Source: an uncultured Planctomycetia bacterium
GTDB taxonomy: Bacteria; Planctomycetota; UBA1135; GCA-002686595
Direction of reading: 5' to 3'
Assembly: GCA_938003765.1 (NCBI GenBank)
Contig: CALKYE010000127.1
Span: forward strand, 1-8,893
DNA length: 8,893 nt
Shown: positions 1 to 6,844 of the stretch, piece after piece
Position numbering within the stretch: position 1 is the first letter of the stretch
Layout of the letters: each line of letters opens with the position of its first letter
Notes under the pieces: generated by a model
Seen by the model: the letters and a program-made list of their open reading frames with translations, nothing else
Told to the model about the DNA's origin: nothing
The model's database searches: none
Position numbers and translations under genes: made by a program

Positions 1-45
1 AGCGCGTGCGACGTCAGCGCGGGGCGAGCGGGCGCTGGGTGCAGT

Positions 46-70
46 GCTCGGTTCGAGCGTGGGATTTTTT
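46..70 (+). terminator. Possible intrinsic terminator upstream of the tRNA
   Basis: A perfect five-base-pair stem, GCTCG (46-50) with CGAGC (54-58), closes a three-base loop and is followed, after six bases, by a run of six T (65-70). This could end transcription of a gene left of the window. The gap between stem and T-run is longer than usual and the stem is short, so it may instead be part of the tRNA leader or promoter region. A second, larger inverted repeat, CAGCGC (15-20) with GCGCTG (32-37), lies further upstream without a T-run. Confidence 0.35.
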
Positions 71-73
71 CGG

Positions 74-163
<90 letters not shown>

Positions 164-181
164 TTCTTTGGCGGCCATCAG

Positions 182-207
182 CGGGCCTTGCTGGGGCCGA
201 CTTTTTT
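182..207 (+). terminator. Probable intrinsic terminator of the tRNA gene
   Basis: GGCC (184-187) can pair with GGCC (195-198) across a seven-base loop, and a run of six T follows at 202-207. A competing pairing, CAGC (179-182) with GCTG (190-193), overlaps it. The stem is short but GC-only, and such a T-run is rare in this GC-rich DNA. Its place 20 bases after the tRNA 3' end suits termination of the tRNA transcript. Confidence 0.45.
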
Positions 208-457
208 GGGTGGGTGGTCTTGGTGGCTCGCGCCTCGTGGCGGGCCGTGTTGTTTCTCAATGTGCGTGCAAGTGGGTCCGGTCGTCGGCGATGGCTCCCG
301 TTCGAACCGGGTCAGGCCGGGAACGGAGCAGCCCTAAGGATGCGGCGTCATGTGCACGTCGCCCGGGCCCACTTGCGCGCACCTTGCCGCGATTCGTCGC
401 GGTGTGCGTTCCTTCGCGGGCTGAAGCGCGTGGGTGGTCGGAAGCAGGCGTGGCGCG
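208..457. other. Gene-free spacer between the tRNA and the glycosyltransferase gene
   Basis: No convincing gene is seen on either strand. Reading frames that cross it on + are arginine-rich and overlap the tRNA or the downstream gene in the wrong frame. The minus-strand frame is the shadow of the glycosyltransferase gene. The one local structure is the near-palindrome CCCGTTCGAACCGGG (297-311), which looks like the T arm of a tRNA but has no other tRNA arms around it. Confidence 0.5.
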
Positions 458-463
458 TACAAC
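458..463 (+). promoter_or_regulatory. -10-like hexamer just before the glycosyltransferase start
   Basis: TACAAC matches four of six bases of the TATAAT consensus and lies six bases before the ATG at 470. A weak -35 candidate, TGGTCG (435-440), lies 17 bases upstream. If used, transcription would start at or next to the start codon, giving a leaderless mRNA. This agrees with the lack of a Shine-Dalgarno sequence here. Confidence 0.35.
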
Positions 464-469
464 CTCGCC

Positions 470-1714
470 ATGTCGGATGAAGTCGCGAGCGAGCGCACGG
501 CGCGCCTGTCGGCCATGGCGGTGGTCGCCGCGCTCGTCTGCGGGCTCGGATTCGCGCTGCACGGGAGCTTGGACTCCGTGCAATACCAGCCGCACTCCGA
601 CGACGGCTACTACCTGCGCTACATGCAGGACGTCTCGCAGCGCGGACTCGGCGCGCTGCCCGAGCAGTTCACCTTCTACCTGAGCGAGACGCGGCACTGG
701 ATCTTCCCGCCGCCGAGTCGCGTGGGGTTCACGCTCGCCTGCGCGCTGTGGAGCGAGCTGTTCGGCGCGAGCCTGCGCGCGATCTCGCTCCTGTCGATGG
801 TCTCGCACCTCGCGCTCGTGGTGGTGAGCTTCGCCTTCGCGCTCAGGTGGACCTCGCCGCTCCGCGCGGTCGGCGTCGCGGCGCTGATGGGCTTCTCGAC
901 GCTGCACCTGGGCCTGTCGCGCCTGGCCCTCACCGACGTGTTCATCTCGCTCGTCCAGGTCGCGTCGATCGGCCTGTTCATCGAGTACCTGCGCGCGCCC
1001 GAGCGCCGCGGCCGCGCCATCGCGTTCGCCGTCGTGTTCGGCTTCGCGATGCTCACCAAGGAGATCTCGGTGCTGTTGGCGCTGCCGTTCGCCGGTTGCG
1101 CCGCGCTCGCGCGTTGGGGCGAGCGCCGCGCGGTTCCGGTGTTGCGCACCGTCGCCATCCTGGTGCTGCCAGGACTGGCGTGCGCGCTCGGCTGGTGGCT
1201 CGCGGCGGGCGATCTCACGACCGTCTGGCGCGTGATGAAGATCGTGCTGCTCTCGCCCGGCACGAACGAGTACGCCCTGCAGTTCGGATCCGGCGGCTGG
1301 TTCCGTTATCCGATCGACGAACTGCTGATGTCGCCGTGGACGACGTTGCTGGGGTTGGGCGGAGTTGCGCTCGCGCTGTGGCGCTGGCGTCGCGGCGACC
1401 TCGATCTGATCGCCGTCTCGCTGTCGCTCGTGTACATCGCGCAAGTCGGAGTGCTCGGGCTGTTCACCAAGAACCTCCGCTACGTGGCGGTGCTCGAGTT
1501 CCCCTTGCGCTTCCTGGCCGCCGGACTGATCTGGGATCTGTGCGCGGCGGAGCGGAGCGCGCGAGGTCGCGTGCTCGCCGCAGCCGTCGCGCTGATCCTG
1601 TGCGCGTTCGCTTGGAGCGACTACGACCGCCTCTGGCTCGAGTTCCGCCTGTACGACCCGGTGACCGGAGCGCTCGTGATCGGGCGCGAGATGGCGCCTC
1701 GTCCGCCGCAGTGA
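470..1714 (+). CDS. Multi-pass membrane glycosyltransferase, GT-C / PMT-like (putative)
   Basis: This is a 414-residue integral membrane protein with roughly nine to eleven hydrophobic segments, beginning with one at residues 13-31. After that segment, the first extracytoplasmic loop carries HSDDGYYL (residues 42-49). GT-C fold enzymes of the ArnT/PMT/GT39 type place one or two catalytic acidic residues at this spot. Further on, SRLALTDVF and FAMLTKEISVLLALPF resemble the repeated-membrane-domain motifs of the PMT_2 family. Such enzymes move a sugar from a lipid-phosphate donor onto lipid, glycan or protein outside the membrane; donor and acceptor cannot be told from sequence. ATG 470 is preferred to the in-frame GTG at 434 because the 12 extra residues look non-coding and a -10-like hexamer (458-463) lies between them. 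It stands alone, 88 bases before dnaX, with no other envelope gene nearby. Family assignment is fairly sure; exact function is unknown. Confidence 0.75.
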   Translation: MSDEVASERTARLSAMAVVAALVCGLGFALHGSLDSVQYQPHSDDGYYLRYMQDVSQRGLGALPEQFTFYLSETRHWIFPPPSRVGFTLACALWSELFGASLRAISLLSMVSHLALVVVSFAFALRWTSPLRAVGVAALMGFSTLHLGLSRLALTDVFISLVQVASIGLFIEYLRAPERRGRAIAFAVVFGFAMLTKEISVLLALPFAGCAALARWGERRAVPVLRTVAILVLPGLACALGWWLAAGDLTTVWRVMKIVLLSPGTNEYALQFGSGGWFRYPIDELLMSPWTTLLGLGGVALALWRWRRGDLDLIAVSLSLVYIAQVGVLGLFTKNLRYVAVLEFPLRFLAAGLIWDLCAAERSARGRVLAAAVALILCAFAWSDYDRLWLEFRLYDPVTGALVIGREMAPRPPQ

Positions 1715-1788
1715 CTTCCAGCGCGGAGCAGCGCGTGATTCGCCGTCCGATTCGACACTCTCGGGTCCGAGGCGCGCGCGGCGCGCCG

Positions 1789-1794
1789 TACAAT
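1789..1794 (+). promoter_or_regulatory. -10-like hexamer just before dnaX
   Basis: TACAAT matches five of six bases of the TATAAT consensus and stands out in a very GC-rich spacer. It ends eight bases before the dnaX ATG, so the expected transcription start falls about at the start codon, giving a leaderless dnaX transcript. No clear -35 lies 16-18 bases upstream (the region reads around GTCCGA at 1765-1770), and there is no Shine-Dalgarno sequence before the ATG. Confidence 0.5.
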
Positions 1795-1802
1795 CGCTGG
1801 CG

Positions 1803-3644
1803 ATGAGCTACCTGGTTCTCGCGCGCAAGTATCGGCCGCGCACGTTCACCGAGGTCGCGGGTCAGCAGACCGCGATGCGCACGCTCGAGAACGCCATCCG
1901 CGAAGATCGCGTCGGCCACGCGTACCTGTTCTGCGGCTCGCGCGGCACGGGCAAGACCACCACGGCTCGCATCCTCGCCAAGGCGCTGTTGTGCGCGCAC
2001 GGGCCGACGCCCGAGCCGTGCGGCGAGTGCGACCACTGCAAGGACGTCGAGGCCGGACGCCACGTCGACGTGACCGAGATCGACGCCGCTTCGAACCGCG
2101 GCATCGACGCCGTGCGCGAGTTGCGCGACGGCGTGGGCTACGCGCCGATGCGCGCGCGCTACCGCATCTACATCGTCGACGAAGTCCACCAGATCACGAA
2201 GGAGGGCTTCAACGCCTTCCTGAAGACGCTGGAGGAACCGCCGGCGCACGTGAAGTTCCTCTTCGCGACGACCGAGGTCGACAAGGTGATCGAGACGGTG
2301 CGCTCGCGCTGTCAGATCGTGCGCCTGTCGCTGATCGCGGAGGACGTCATCGCCGCGCACCTCGACGAGGTCCTGGCGAAGGAAGGGCTGCAGCCCGGCC
2401 CGGGCGTGACCGCCGAGCTCGCCAAGCTCGCGCGCGGCTCGATGCGCGACGCGCTCACGCTCACCGATCAGTTGATCGCGCTCGTCGGCGCCACGCCGCA
2501 GGCCGAGGACGTTCAGCGCGTCGCGCCGCACTCGAGCGAGGAACGCGCGCTCGAACTCGTGGACGCGCTCGAACGCGGCGACAGCGGCGCCGTGCTCACG
2601 CTGCTCCCGCGCGCGGACGGCGGCGAGGTCGAGCTGTGCGCCGCGATGCTCGACGCGCTTCGACTCGCGTTGGTGTGCGCGCTGTGTCCCGCCGACGCGG
2701 CCCTGTTCGAGCCCGACGCCGAACGTCGCGCGCGACTCGCCGAACGCGCCAAGCGGCTCGGGCCGGAGCGCACGCAGTTGTGGCTCGAGGAGTTGCTCCA
2801 CGCGCGCGAGCGCATGGCGCTGCTGCCGCGCCACGCGCGCATCGTGTTGGAGGTCACGCTGCTCGACCTCGCGCGTCCTGCGGCCACGATTCCGCTCGCG
2901 CAGCTCGAACAGCGACTGCTCGCGCTCGAGGCGCGGGTCTCGCGCGGAATCACTGCATCACCCGCTGCTGCTCCGGCTGCAGGCTCCGCGGCGCCTGCGA
3001 GCGGCGGCATCGCGCCGATGCCCGCGCCCAGCCGCGCGACGCCGACCGCAACGTCCAGCTCTGCTCCGCGACCTGCGACTGCCGCACGCGAGCCGCACTC
3101 GGCCGCGCCGCGCGGCGCTCAGGAGCCGCCGCTCCCAAGCGCGGCGACGACGCCTTCGACTCCTGTTGCGGCGTCAACTCCGACGCCGACGTCGACACCG
3201 AGGCCCATGGCGATGCCCGCAGCGCGCCCGGCGCCCGTTGCGGCGCCCGCAGCGGCCCCGGCGTCGTGGCGCTCAGGTGCTCGCCAGGCTGCCGCCGGCG
3301 CGGCCGCGGCGCCTCCGCAGCTCGCGGCCTGGCAGGCGACGCTCGAGGAACTCGGCCGCACGCACGACGACCTCGCGGGCGTGCTCACACGCTGCGGCGC
3401 GCTCGCCGACCTCGGCGCCGCTCGCGCAGTGGTGCGCGTGACGCGCCCAGGCGACGCCGAGCGCTCGTTGCTCTCGGCCTCCGGGAGCATCGCTGCGCTG
3501 TCGGCCGCGTTGTCGCGCGCCGTGGGGCGTACGATGGAGGTCGTCATCGATGACCCGGCCCTGCGGCCGAGCGGTCAGAGCGACGATTTCACGCGCAAGG
3601 TGGCGGAACTGTTCTCGGGCCAGATCGAGGAAGGCGAGCGATGA
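1803..3644 (+). CDS. dnaX: DNA polymerase III subunit tau (DnaX)
   Basis: This is the ATPase subunit of the replicative clamp loader, which opens and loads the sliding clamp and ties polymerase cores together. The 613-residue protein opens with the family signature LARKYRPRTF. Walker A is GSRGTGKT (45-52). The zinc-module cysteines C64, C73, C76 and C79 and the SRC arginine finger (R169) sit at the same numbers as in E. coli DnaX. Walker B is IVDEVH (124-129). AAA+ domains II and III run to about residue 380. A roughly 120-residue Ala/Pro/Thr/Ser-rich linker follows (about 382-500). A conserved C-terminal domain then ends in RKVAELFSGQI. No A-rich slippery heptamer is visible, so only tau, with no frameshifted gamma form, is expected. 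The stop overlaps the next start in ATGA, which implies translational coupling with ybaB. Confidence 0.97.
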   Translation: MSYLVLARKYRPRTFTEVAGQQTAMRTLENAIREDRVGHAYLFCGSRGTGKTTTARILAKALLCAHGPTPEPCGECDHCKDVEAGRHVDVTEIDAASNRGIDAVRELRDGVGYAPMRARYRIYIVDEVHQITKEGFNAFLKTLEEPPAHVKFLFATTEVDKVIETVRSRCQIVRLSLIAEDVIAAHLDEVLAKEGLQPGPGVTAELAKLARGSMRDALTLTDQLIALVGATPQAEDVQRVAPHSSEERALELVDALERGDSGAVLTLLPRADGGEVELCAAMLDALRLALVCALCPADAALFEPDAERRARLAERAKRLGPERTQLWLEELLHARERMALLPRHARIVLEVTLLDLARPAATIPLAQLEQRLLALEARVSRGITASPAAAPAAGSAAPASGGIAPMPAPSRATPTATSSSAPRPATAAREPHSAAPRGAQEPPLPSAATTPSTPVAASTPTPTSTPRPMAMPAARPAPVAAPAAAPASWRSGARQAAAGAAAAPPQLAAWQATLEELGRTHDDLAGVLTRCGALADLGAARAVVRVTRPGDAERSLLSASGSIAALSAALSRAVGRTMEVVIDDPALRPSGQSDDFTRKVAELFSGQIEEGER

Positions 3645-3964
3645 GCCAGTCGTTTGGGGAGCTGGGCAGCCTGTTGAAGGCGGCGCAGCAGATGCAGCGC
3701 GATCTCGACAAGGTGCGCGAGGAACTCAAGAACACCACGGTCGAGGGCGTCGCCGGCGGCGGCGCCGTGCGCGTGCTGGTGACCGGCGACCGACAGGTCA
3801 CGAAGATCGACCTGGCGCCGGAGCTGTTCGCCAAGCCGGACAAGGGGCTGATCGAGGACCTGCTGCTCGCAGCGCTGCGCGATGGCATCGGCAAGGCCTC
3901 GCGCATGTCGAGCGAGCAGATGGGCAAGGTCACCGGTGGGATCAATCTCCCGGGACTGTTCTAG
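3641..3964 (+). CDS. ybaB: Nucleoid-associated protein, YbaB/EbfC family
   Basis: This small DNA-binding protein of 107 residues is the usual length for the family, whose members bind DNA as dimers and help organise the nucleoid. Family features seen are the N-terminal helix with GSLLKAAQQMQRDL, the central VEGVAGGGAVRVLVTGDRQV strand region, and the C-terminal GKVTGGINLPGLF, close to the typical K-x-x-G-G-x-x-x-P-G-x-F ending. The start shares four bases with the dnaX stop (ATGA), and recR follows after 18 bases. This reproduces the conserved dnaX-ybaB-recR operon and supports co-expression. The family's exact role in replication or repair is not settled. Confidence 0.95.
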   Translation: MSQSFGELGSLLKAAQQMQRDLDKVREELKNTTVEGVAGGGAVRVLVTGDRQVTKIDLAPELFAKPDKGLIEDLLLAALRDGIGKASRMSSEQMGKVTGGINLPGLF

Positions 3965-3982
3965 TTCCGACGCGGACGCGCC

Positions 3983-4609
3983 GTGGCGTATCCCGAACCG
4001 CTCGAACGCCTGATCGCGAGCTTCGAGCGCTTTCCAGGCGTCGGCCGTCGCACCGCGGAGCGCCTGGCGTTCCACGTGCTGCGCGAGCCCGAGGCGCGCG
4101 AGCTGGCCAGCGCCATCGAGCGCGCCGTGCGCGAGACGCAACTGTGCCGCGAGTGCTGCAACGTCGCGCGCGCGAGCCCCTGTGAGCTGTGCGCCGATCC
4201 GCAGCGCGATCCGACGCTGATCTGCGTGGTGGAACAACCCAAGGACGTCGAGGCGATCGAGCGCGCGCGCGTGTACCGCGGGCGCTACCACGTGCTGATG
4301 GGGGCGCTCAATCCGGCCGAGGGCAGCGAGGGCGAGCAGTTGTTCGTGGCCCCGCTCGTCGAACGCGTGGGGCGCGGCGGCGTGGAGGAAGTGATCCTCG
4401 CGACCGATCCGGACGCCGAAGGGGAGGCCACGGCTCGACTGGTGCTCGAGGCGTTGAGCGTGCTTCCCAAGCCGGTGCGCGTCACGCGTCTGGCGCGCGG
4501 TCTGCCGGCGGGCAGCGCCATCGAGTACTTGCACCGCGGCGTGTTCGAGGACGCGCTCGAGGGCCGCATCGAGTTGCGCCTGAACCGCCGTCCCGGCGCA
4601 GGCGCCTGA
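3983..4609 (+). CDS. recR: Recombination mediator protein RecR
   Basis: RecR acts with RecF and RecO to load RecA on gapped DNA for recombinational repair. The protein has 208 residues, slightly longer than the usual near-200. A helix-hairpin-helix spans FPGVGRRTAERLAFHVL (17-33). The zinc finger uses C55, C58, C67 and C70. The Toprim domain starts at LICVVEQPKDV (79-89, with E84) and includes ATDPDAEGEAT (140-150). The C-terminal part has the family stretch TRLARGLPAGSAIEYL. The second Toprim motif is a full D-P-D here, where many RecR proteins have N-P-T or similar. The start is GTG, chosen because the reading frame opens there just after ybaB and the N terminus aligns with the family; no clear ribosome binding site is seen, so coupling to ybaB is likely. 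Confidence 0.96.
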   Translation: MAYPEPLERLIASFERFPGVGRRTAERLAFHVLREPEARELASAIERAVRETQLCRECCNVARASPCELCADPQRDPTLICVVEQPKDVEAIERARVYRGRYHVLMGALNPAEGSEGEQLFVAPLVERVGRGGVEEVILATDPDAEGEATARLVLEALSVLPKPVRVTRLARGLPAGSAIEYLHRGVFEDALEGRIELRLNRRPGAGA

Positions 4610-4613
4610 GCTG

Positions 4614-4634
4614 GCGCGCGCGGTCCTCGCGCGC
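4614..4634 (+). repeat. GC-only hairpin between recR and rpoN
   Basis: GCGCGCG (4616-4622) can pair with CGCGCGC (4628-4634) across a five-base loop, just after the recR stop. No T-run follows, so it does not look like an intrinsic terminator. It could attenuate or process read-through from the dnaX operon, or be a chance product of the CG-rich composition. Confidence 0.3.
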
Positions 4635-4669
4635 TCAACCTGCGCGGAGACCGCGTCGATACGCCGCGC

Positions 4670-5998
4670 GTGGCTCAGTCCCATCGCATGTCGCAGTCGC
4701 AGGGCCAGGAGCTGGTGCTCCTGCCCAAGATGGTCCAGGCGCTGCAGCTCCTGCAGTTCTCCGGGCTCGAGCTGGAGGACTTCCTCCGCAACGCGGCCGA
4801 GGAGAACGAGGCGCTCGTCGTCCAGGAGAGCGATCAGGCGTCGCCTCCTCCGCCGCCGCGGGCCGGCGCTCGCGAGGCGACTGCGGCGCACGATGAATGG
4901 CTCGCCAATCAACCCGACCGTCCGCGCTCGCTGGCCGCCGCGCTGGAGGAGCAGTTGGCGCTGGTCGAACTCGACGCGCCGCTCGCCGCTGCGACGCGCT
5001 GGCTCATCGCGCACCTCGACGAGAACGGCTACCTGCCGTTCGAGGACACCGATCTGCTCGAGCGCGCGCGCGCCGCCGAGCTCCAGTTGGACGCCGAGCT
5101 GTTGCAGCGTGCGAAGAGCGTGCTGCACGCCTTCGAGCCGCGCGGCGTCGGAGCTCGCAACGCGATCGAGGCGCTCACGCTCCAACTCGATCCCGCGGAC
5201 CCCGACTTCGCCGATCTGCACCGTCTGCTGGCGGAGTTCGTCGGCGAGCTCGCACGCAACCGCCTGCCGTGGGTGGCGCAGGAGATGGGCCTCAGCGTGG
5301 GCGAGCTCAAAGAGCTGCTCCACAAGCTCTCGGTGCTCGATCCGCGGCCCGCGCGCGAACTCGCCGGTGAAGCGGCGCCGGCGATCGTGCCGGAGGTCAT
5401 GGTCGAGCGCACCGACGACGGCTTCGAAGTGCGCGTCGATGCGTCGCGTCTGCCCGCTGTGGCGCTCGACGACGGTGTCGTGGCGCTCGCCCGCCAGCGC
5501 ACGCATACCCCGGAGGTCAAGGCCTACCTGCGCGACAAGGTCGAGCGCGCGCGTTGGATCGTCGACGCCTGCGAGCAGCGCGGGCGCACGCTCCTGGCGA
5601 TCGCGCAAGCGGTCTTCGCGCGCCAGCGCGAGTTCCTCGAGCACGGATCCGCCCGGCTCGCTCCGCTGCGCATGACGGAGCTCGCGGCCGAGCTCGGCAT
5701 GCACACCAGCACCGTCAGTCGCGCGGTCGCGGGCAAGCACGCGCAGACGCCGTGGGGCATCTTCGCGCTGCGCCATTTCTTCCAGGCCTCCGTCGGCGGC
5801 GGCGAGGAGCTGGCGCGCGACGAATTGCGCGAGCGCGTCAAGGCGTTGTTCGCGGCCGAGGACGGCGCCGCGCCGCTGTCGGACGACGACGTGGTCCGAC
5901 AACTCGCCGAGCAGGGCGTTCAGATCGCGCGCCGCACGGTCGCGAGCTACCGCAAGGAGCTCGGACTGCCCTCGTCCTATCGACGTCGGCGCTATTGA
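4670..5998 (+). CDS. rpoN: RNA polymerase sigma-54 factor (RpoN)
   Basis: This alternative sigma factor directs RNA polymerase to -24/-12 promoters that need an AAA+ enhancer-binding activator. The 442-residue protein has Region I at the N terminus (QGQELVLLPKMVQALQLLQF, about 11-30) and a short, proline-rich, weakly acidic Region II (about 52-80). The core-binding domain contains HLDENGYLPF and FEPRGVGARN. Further parts are LDPRPARELAG, the helix-turn-helix MTELAAELGMHTSTVSRAVAGK (335-356), and the RpoN box ARRTVASYR (420-428). The box usually reads ARRTVAKYR; here the lysine is serine. GTG 4670 is taken as start because the frame opens there and it keeps more of Region I. The in-frame ATG at 4688 (starting MSQSQGQE) is a real alternative. 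No ribosome binding site is seen for either. No activator gene lies in the window. Confidence 0.96.
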   Translation: MAQSHRMSQSQGQELVLLPKMVQALQLLQFSGLELEDFLRNAAEENEALVVQESDQASPPPPPRAGAREATAAHDEWLANQPDRPRSLAAALEEQLALVELDAPLAAATRWLIAHLDENGYLPFEDTDLLERARAAELQLDAELLQRAKSVLHAFEPRGVGARNAIEALTLQLDPADPDFADLHRLLAEFVGELARNRLPWVAQEMGLSVGELKELLHKLSVLDPRPARELAGEAAPAIVPEVMVERTDDGFEVRVDASRLPAVALDDGVVALARQRTHTPEVKAYLRDKVERARWIVDACEQRGRTLLAIAQAVFARQREFLEHGSARLAPLRMTELAAELGMHTSTVSRAVAGKHAQTPWGIFALRHFFQASVGGGEELARDELRERVKALFAAEDGAAPLSDDDVVRQLAEQGVQIARRTVASYRKELGLPSSYRRRRY

Positions 5999-6034
5999 GC
6001 GCAGCGCGCGCGTGCGTCCGAGCCGCGCTCAGGC

Positions 6035-6040
6035 TAGAAG
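6035..6040 (+). promoter_or_regulatory. -10-like hexamer just before truA
   Basis: TAGAAG lies nine bases before the truA ATG in a 51-base spacer that otherwise is almost all G and C. It matches TATAAT at positions 1, 2, 4 and 5 but lacks the final T. Together with the missing Shine-Dalgarno sequence it suggests a leaderless or near-leaderless truA transcript. No convincing -35 is visible. Confidence 0.3.
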
Positions 6041-6049
6041 TTGCGCGCC

Positions 6050-6844
6050 ATGCGCAACGTGCGAGCGCTCATCGCCTACGACGGTTCGAAGTTCTTCGGC
6101 TGGCAGCGCCAGGAGGGCTTCGAGAGCGTTCAACAGGCGCTCGAGGAGGCGCTCGAGTCGCTCTTGGGCGCGCACGTCGTGGTCCACGGCGCCGGGCGCA
6201 CCGACACGGGCGTCCATGCGCTCGGACAAGTGGCGAGCTTCCTCGTCGACTGCGCGCTCGACGATGACCGTCTGCGCCACGCGCTCAACGCGCACCTGCC
6301 GCCAGGCGTGGTGGTGAGACGTCTGGAGAGCTGCGCGCCTGACTTCCACGCGCAGTTCAGCGCACGCGGCAAGCGCTACGCGTACCTCGTGTGCACCTCG
6401 CGATTCCGCCTGCCCTTCGCGCACGAGCACACGCACTGGGTGCGCGATCCGCTCGATCTCGCGGCGATGCGCGAAGCCTGCGCGCGTTTCGTGGGCAAGC
6501 GCGACTTCGCCGCCCTGGCGAGCAGCGGCTCGCCTCGCACGTCGACCGTGCGCACGGTGCGCGCAGCTCGACTGCGCGCGCGCCGGAGCGGATTCGCGTT
6601 CATCGTCGAGGGCGATGGCTTCCTCTACAACATGGTGCGCACGATGGCGGGCACCTTGATCGAAGTGGGTCGAGGTCGGCGACGTCCCGAGGACGTCACG
6701 CGCGTGCTCGAGAGTCTCGACCGCCGCGAAGCCGGACCGACCGCGCCGCCCGGCGGGCTCTACCTGCTCTCGGTGCTGTACGACGAGCGGCCGTTCCGCG
6801 CGCCGGACCGCGGTCCGCGCGGCGCGCCGGGCCTGTTCCAGTAG
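6050..6844 (+). CDS. truA: tRNA pseudouridine(38-40) synthase TruA
   Basis: TruA isomerises uridines 38, 39 and 40 in the anticodon stem-loop of many tRNAs to pseudouridine. The 264-residue protein has the usual length. It starts with the family pattern ALIAYDGSKFFGWQRQ (6-21). The catalytic aspartate is D52 in GAGRTDTGVHA. Later family segments are LPPGVVVRRL, FHAQFSARGKRYAY, the GKRDFAAL segment, FLYNMVRTMAGTLIEVG and the C-terminal TAPPGGLYLLSVLYD. ATG 6050 is chosen over the TTG at 6041 because it begins directly at the conserved first strand. A tail of about 16 residues rich in Pro, Arg and Gly extends beyond the core. It sits between rpoN and hpf, genes that are often adjacent in other bacteria, so it looks inserted into that cluster. 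Confidence 0.96.
   Translation: MRNVRALIAYDGSKFFGWQRQEGFESVQQALEEALESLLGAHVVVHGAGRTDTGVHALGQVASFLVDCALDDDRLRHALNAHLPPGVVVRRLESCAPDFHAQFSARGKRYAYLVCTSRFRLPFAHEHTHWVRDPLDLAAMREACARFVGKRDFAALASSGSPRTSTVRTVRAARLRARRSGFAFIVEGDGFLYNMVRTMAGTLIEVGRGRRRPEDVTRVLESLDRREAGPTAPPGGLYLLSVLYDERPFRAPDRGPRGAPGLFQ

Noticed and set aside
297..311. T-arm-like element CCCGTTCGAACCGGG, considered as a second tRNA or a tRNA remnant from integration
   Set aside because: The T loop and four stem pairs look right, but no anticodon arm or acceptor partner is found at the proper distance, and it is not a copy of the tRNA-Ser 3' end. It gives no support for an attachment site.
257..1444. 395-codon minus-strand frame opposite the glycosyltransferase gene, and a 456-codon one at 1464-2834 opposite dnaX
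   Set aside because: Both are rich in Arg, Glu, Gln and His and lack motifs. The + strand frames encode proteins with clear membrane segments and DnaX motifs.
1803..3644. Programmed frameshift in dnaX producing a gamma subunit
   Set aside because: No A-rich slippery heptamer or long A-run was seen near the end of the ATPase domains.
3575..5902. 775-codon open frame on the minus strand opposite ybaB, recR and rpoN
   Set aside because: It is the mirror of three well-identified + strand genes. Its product is a composition-driven string rich in Arg, Ala, Gln, His and Leu with no recognisable domain; such long antisense frames are expected with strong third-position G/C bias.
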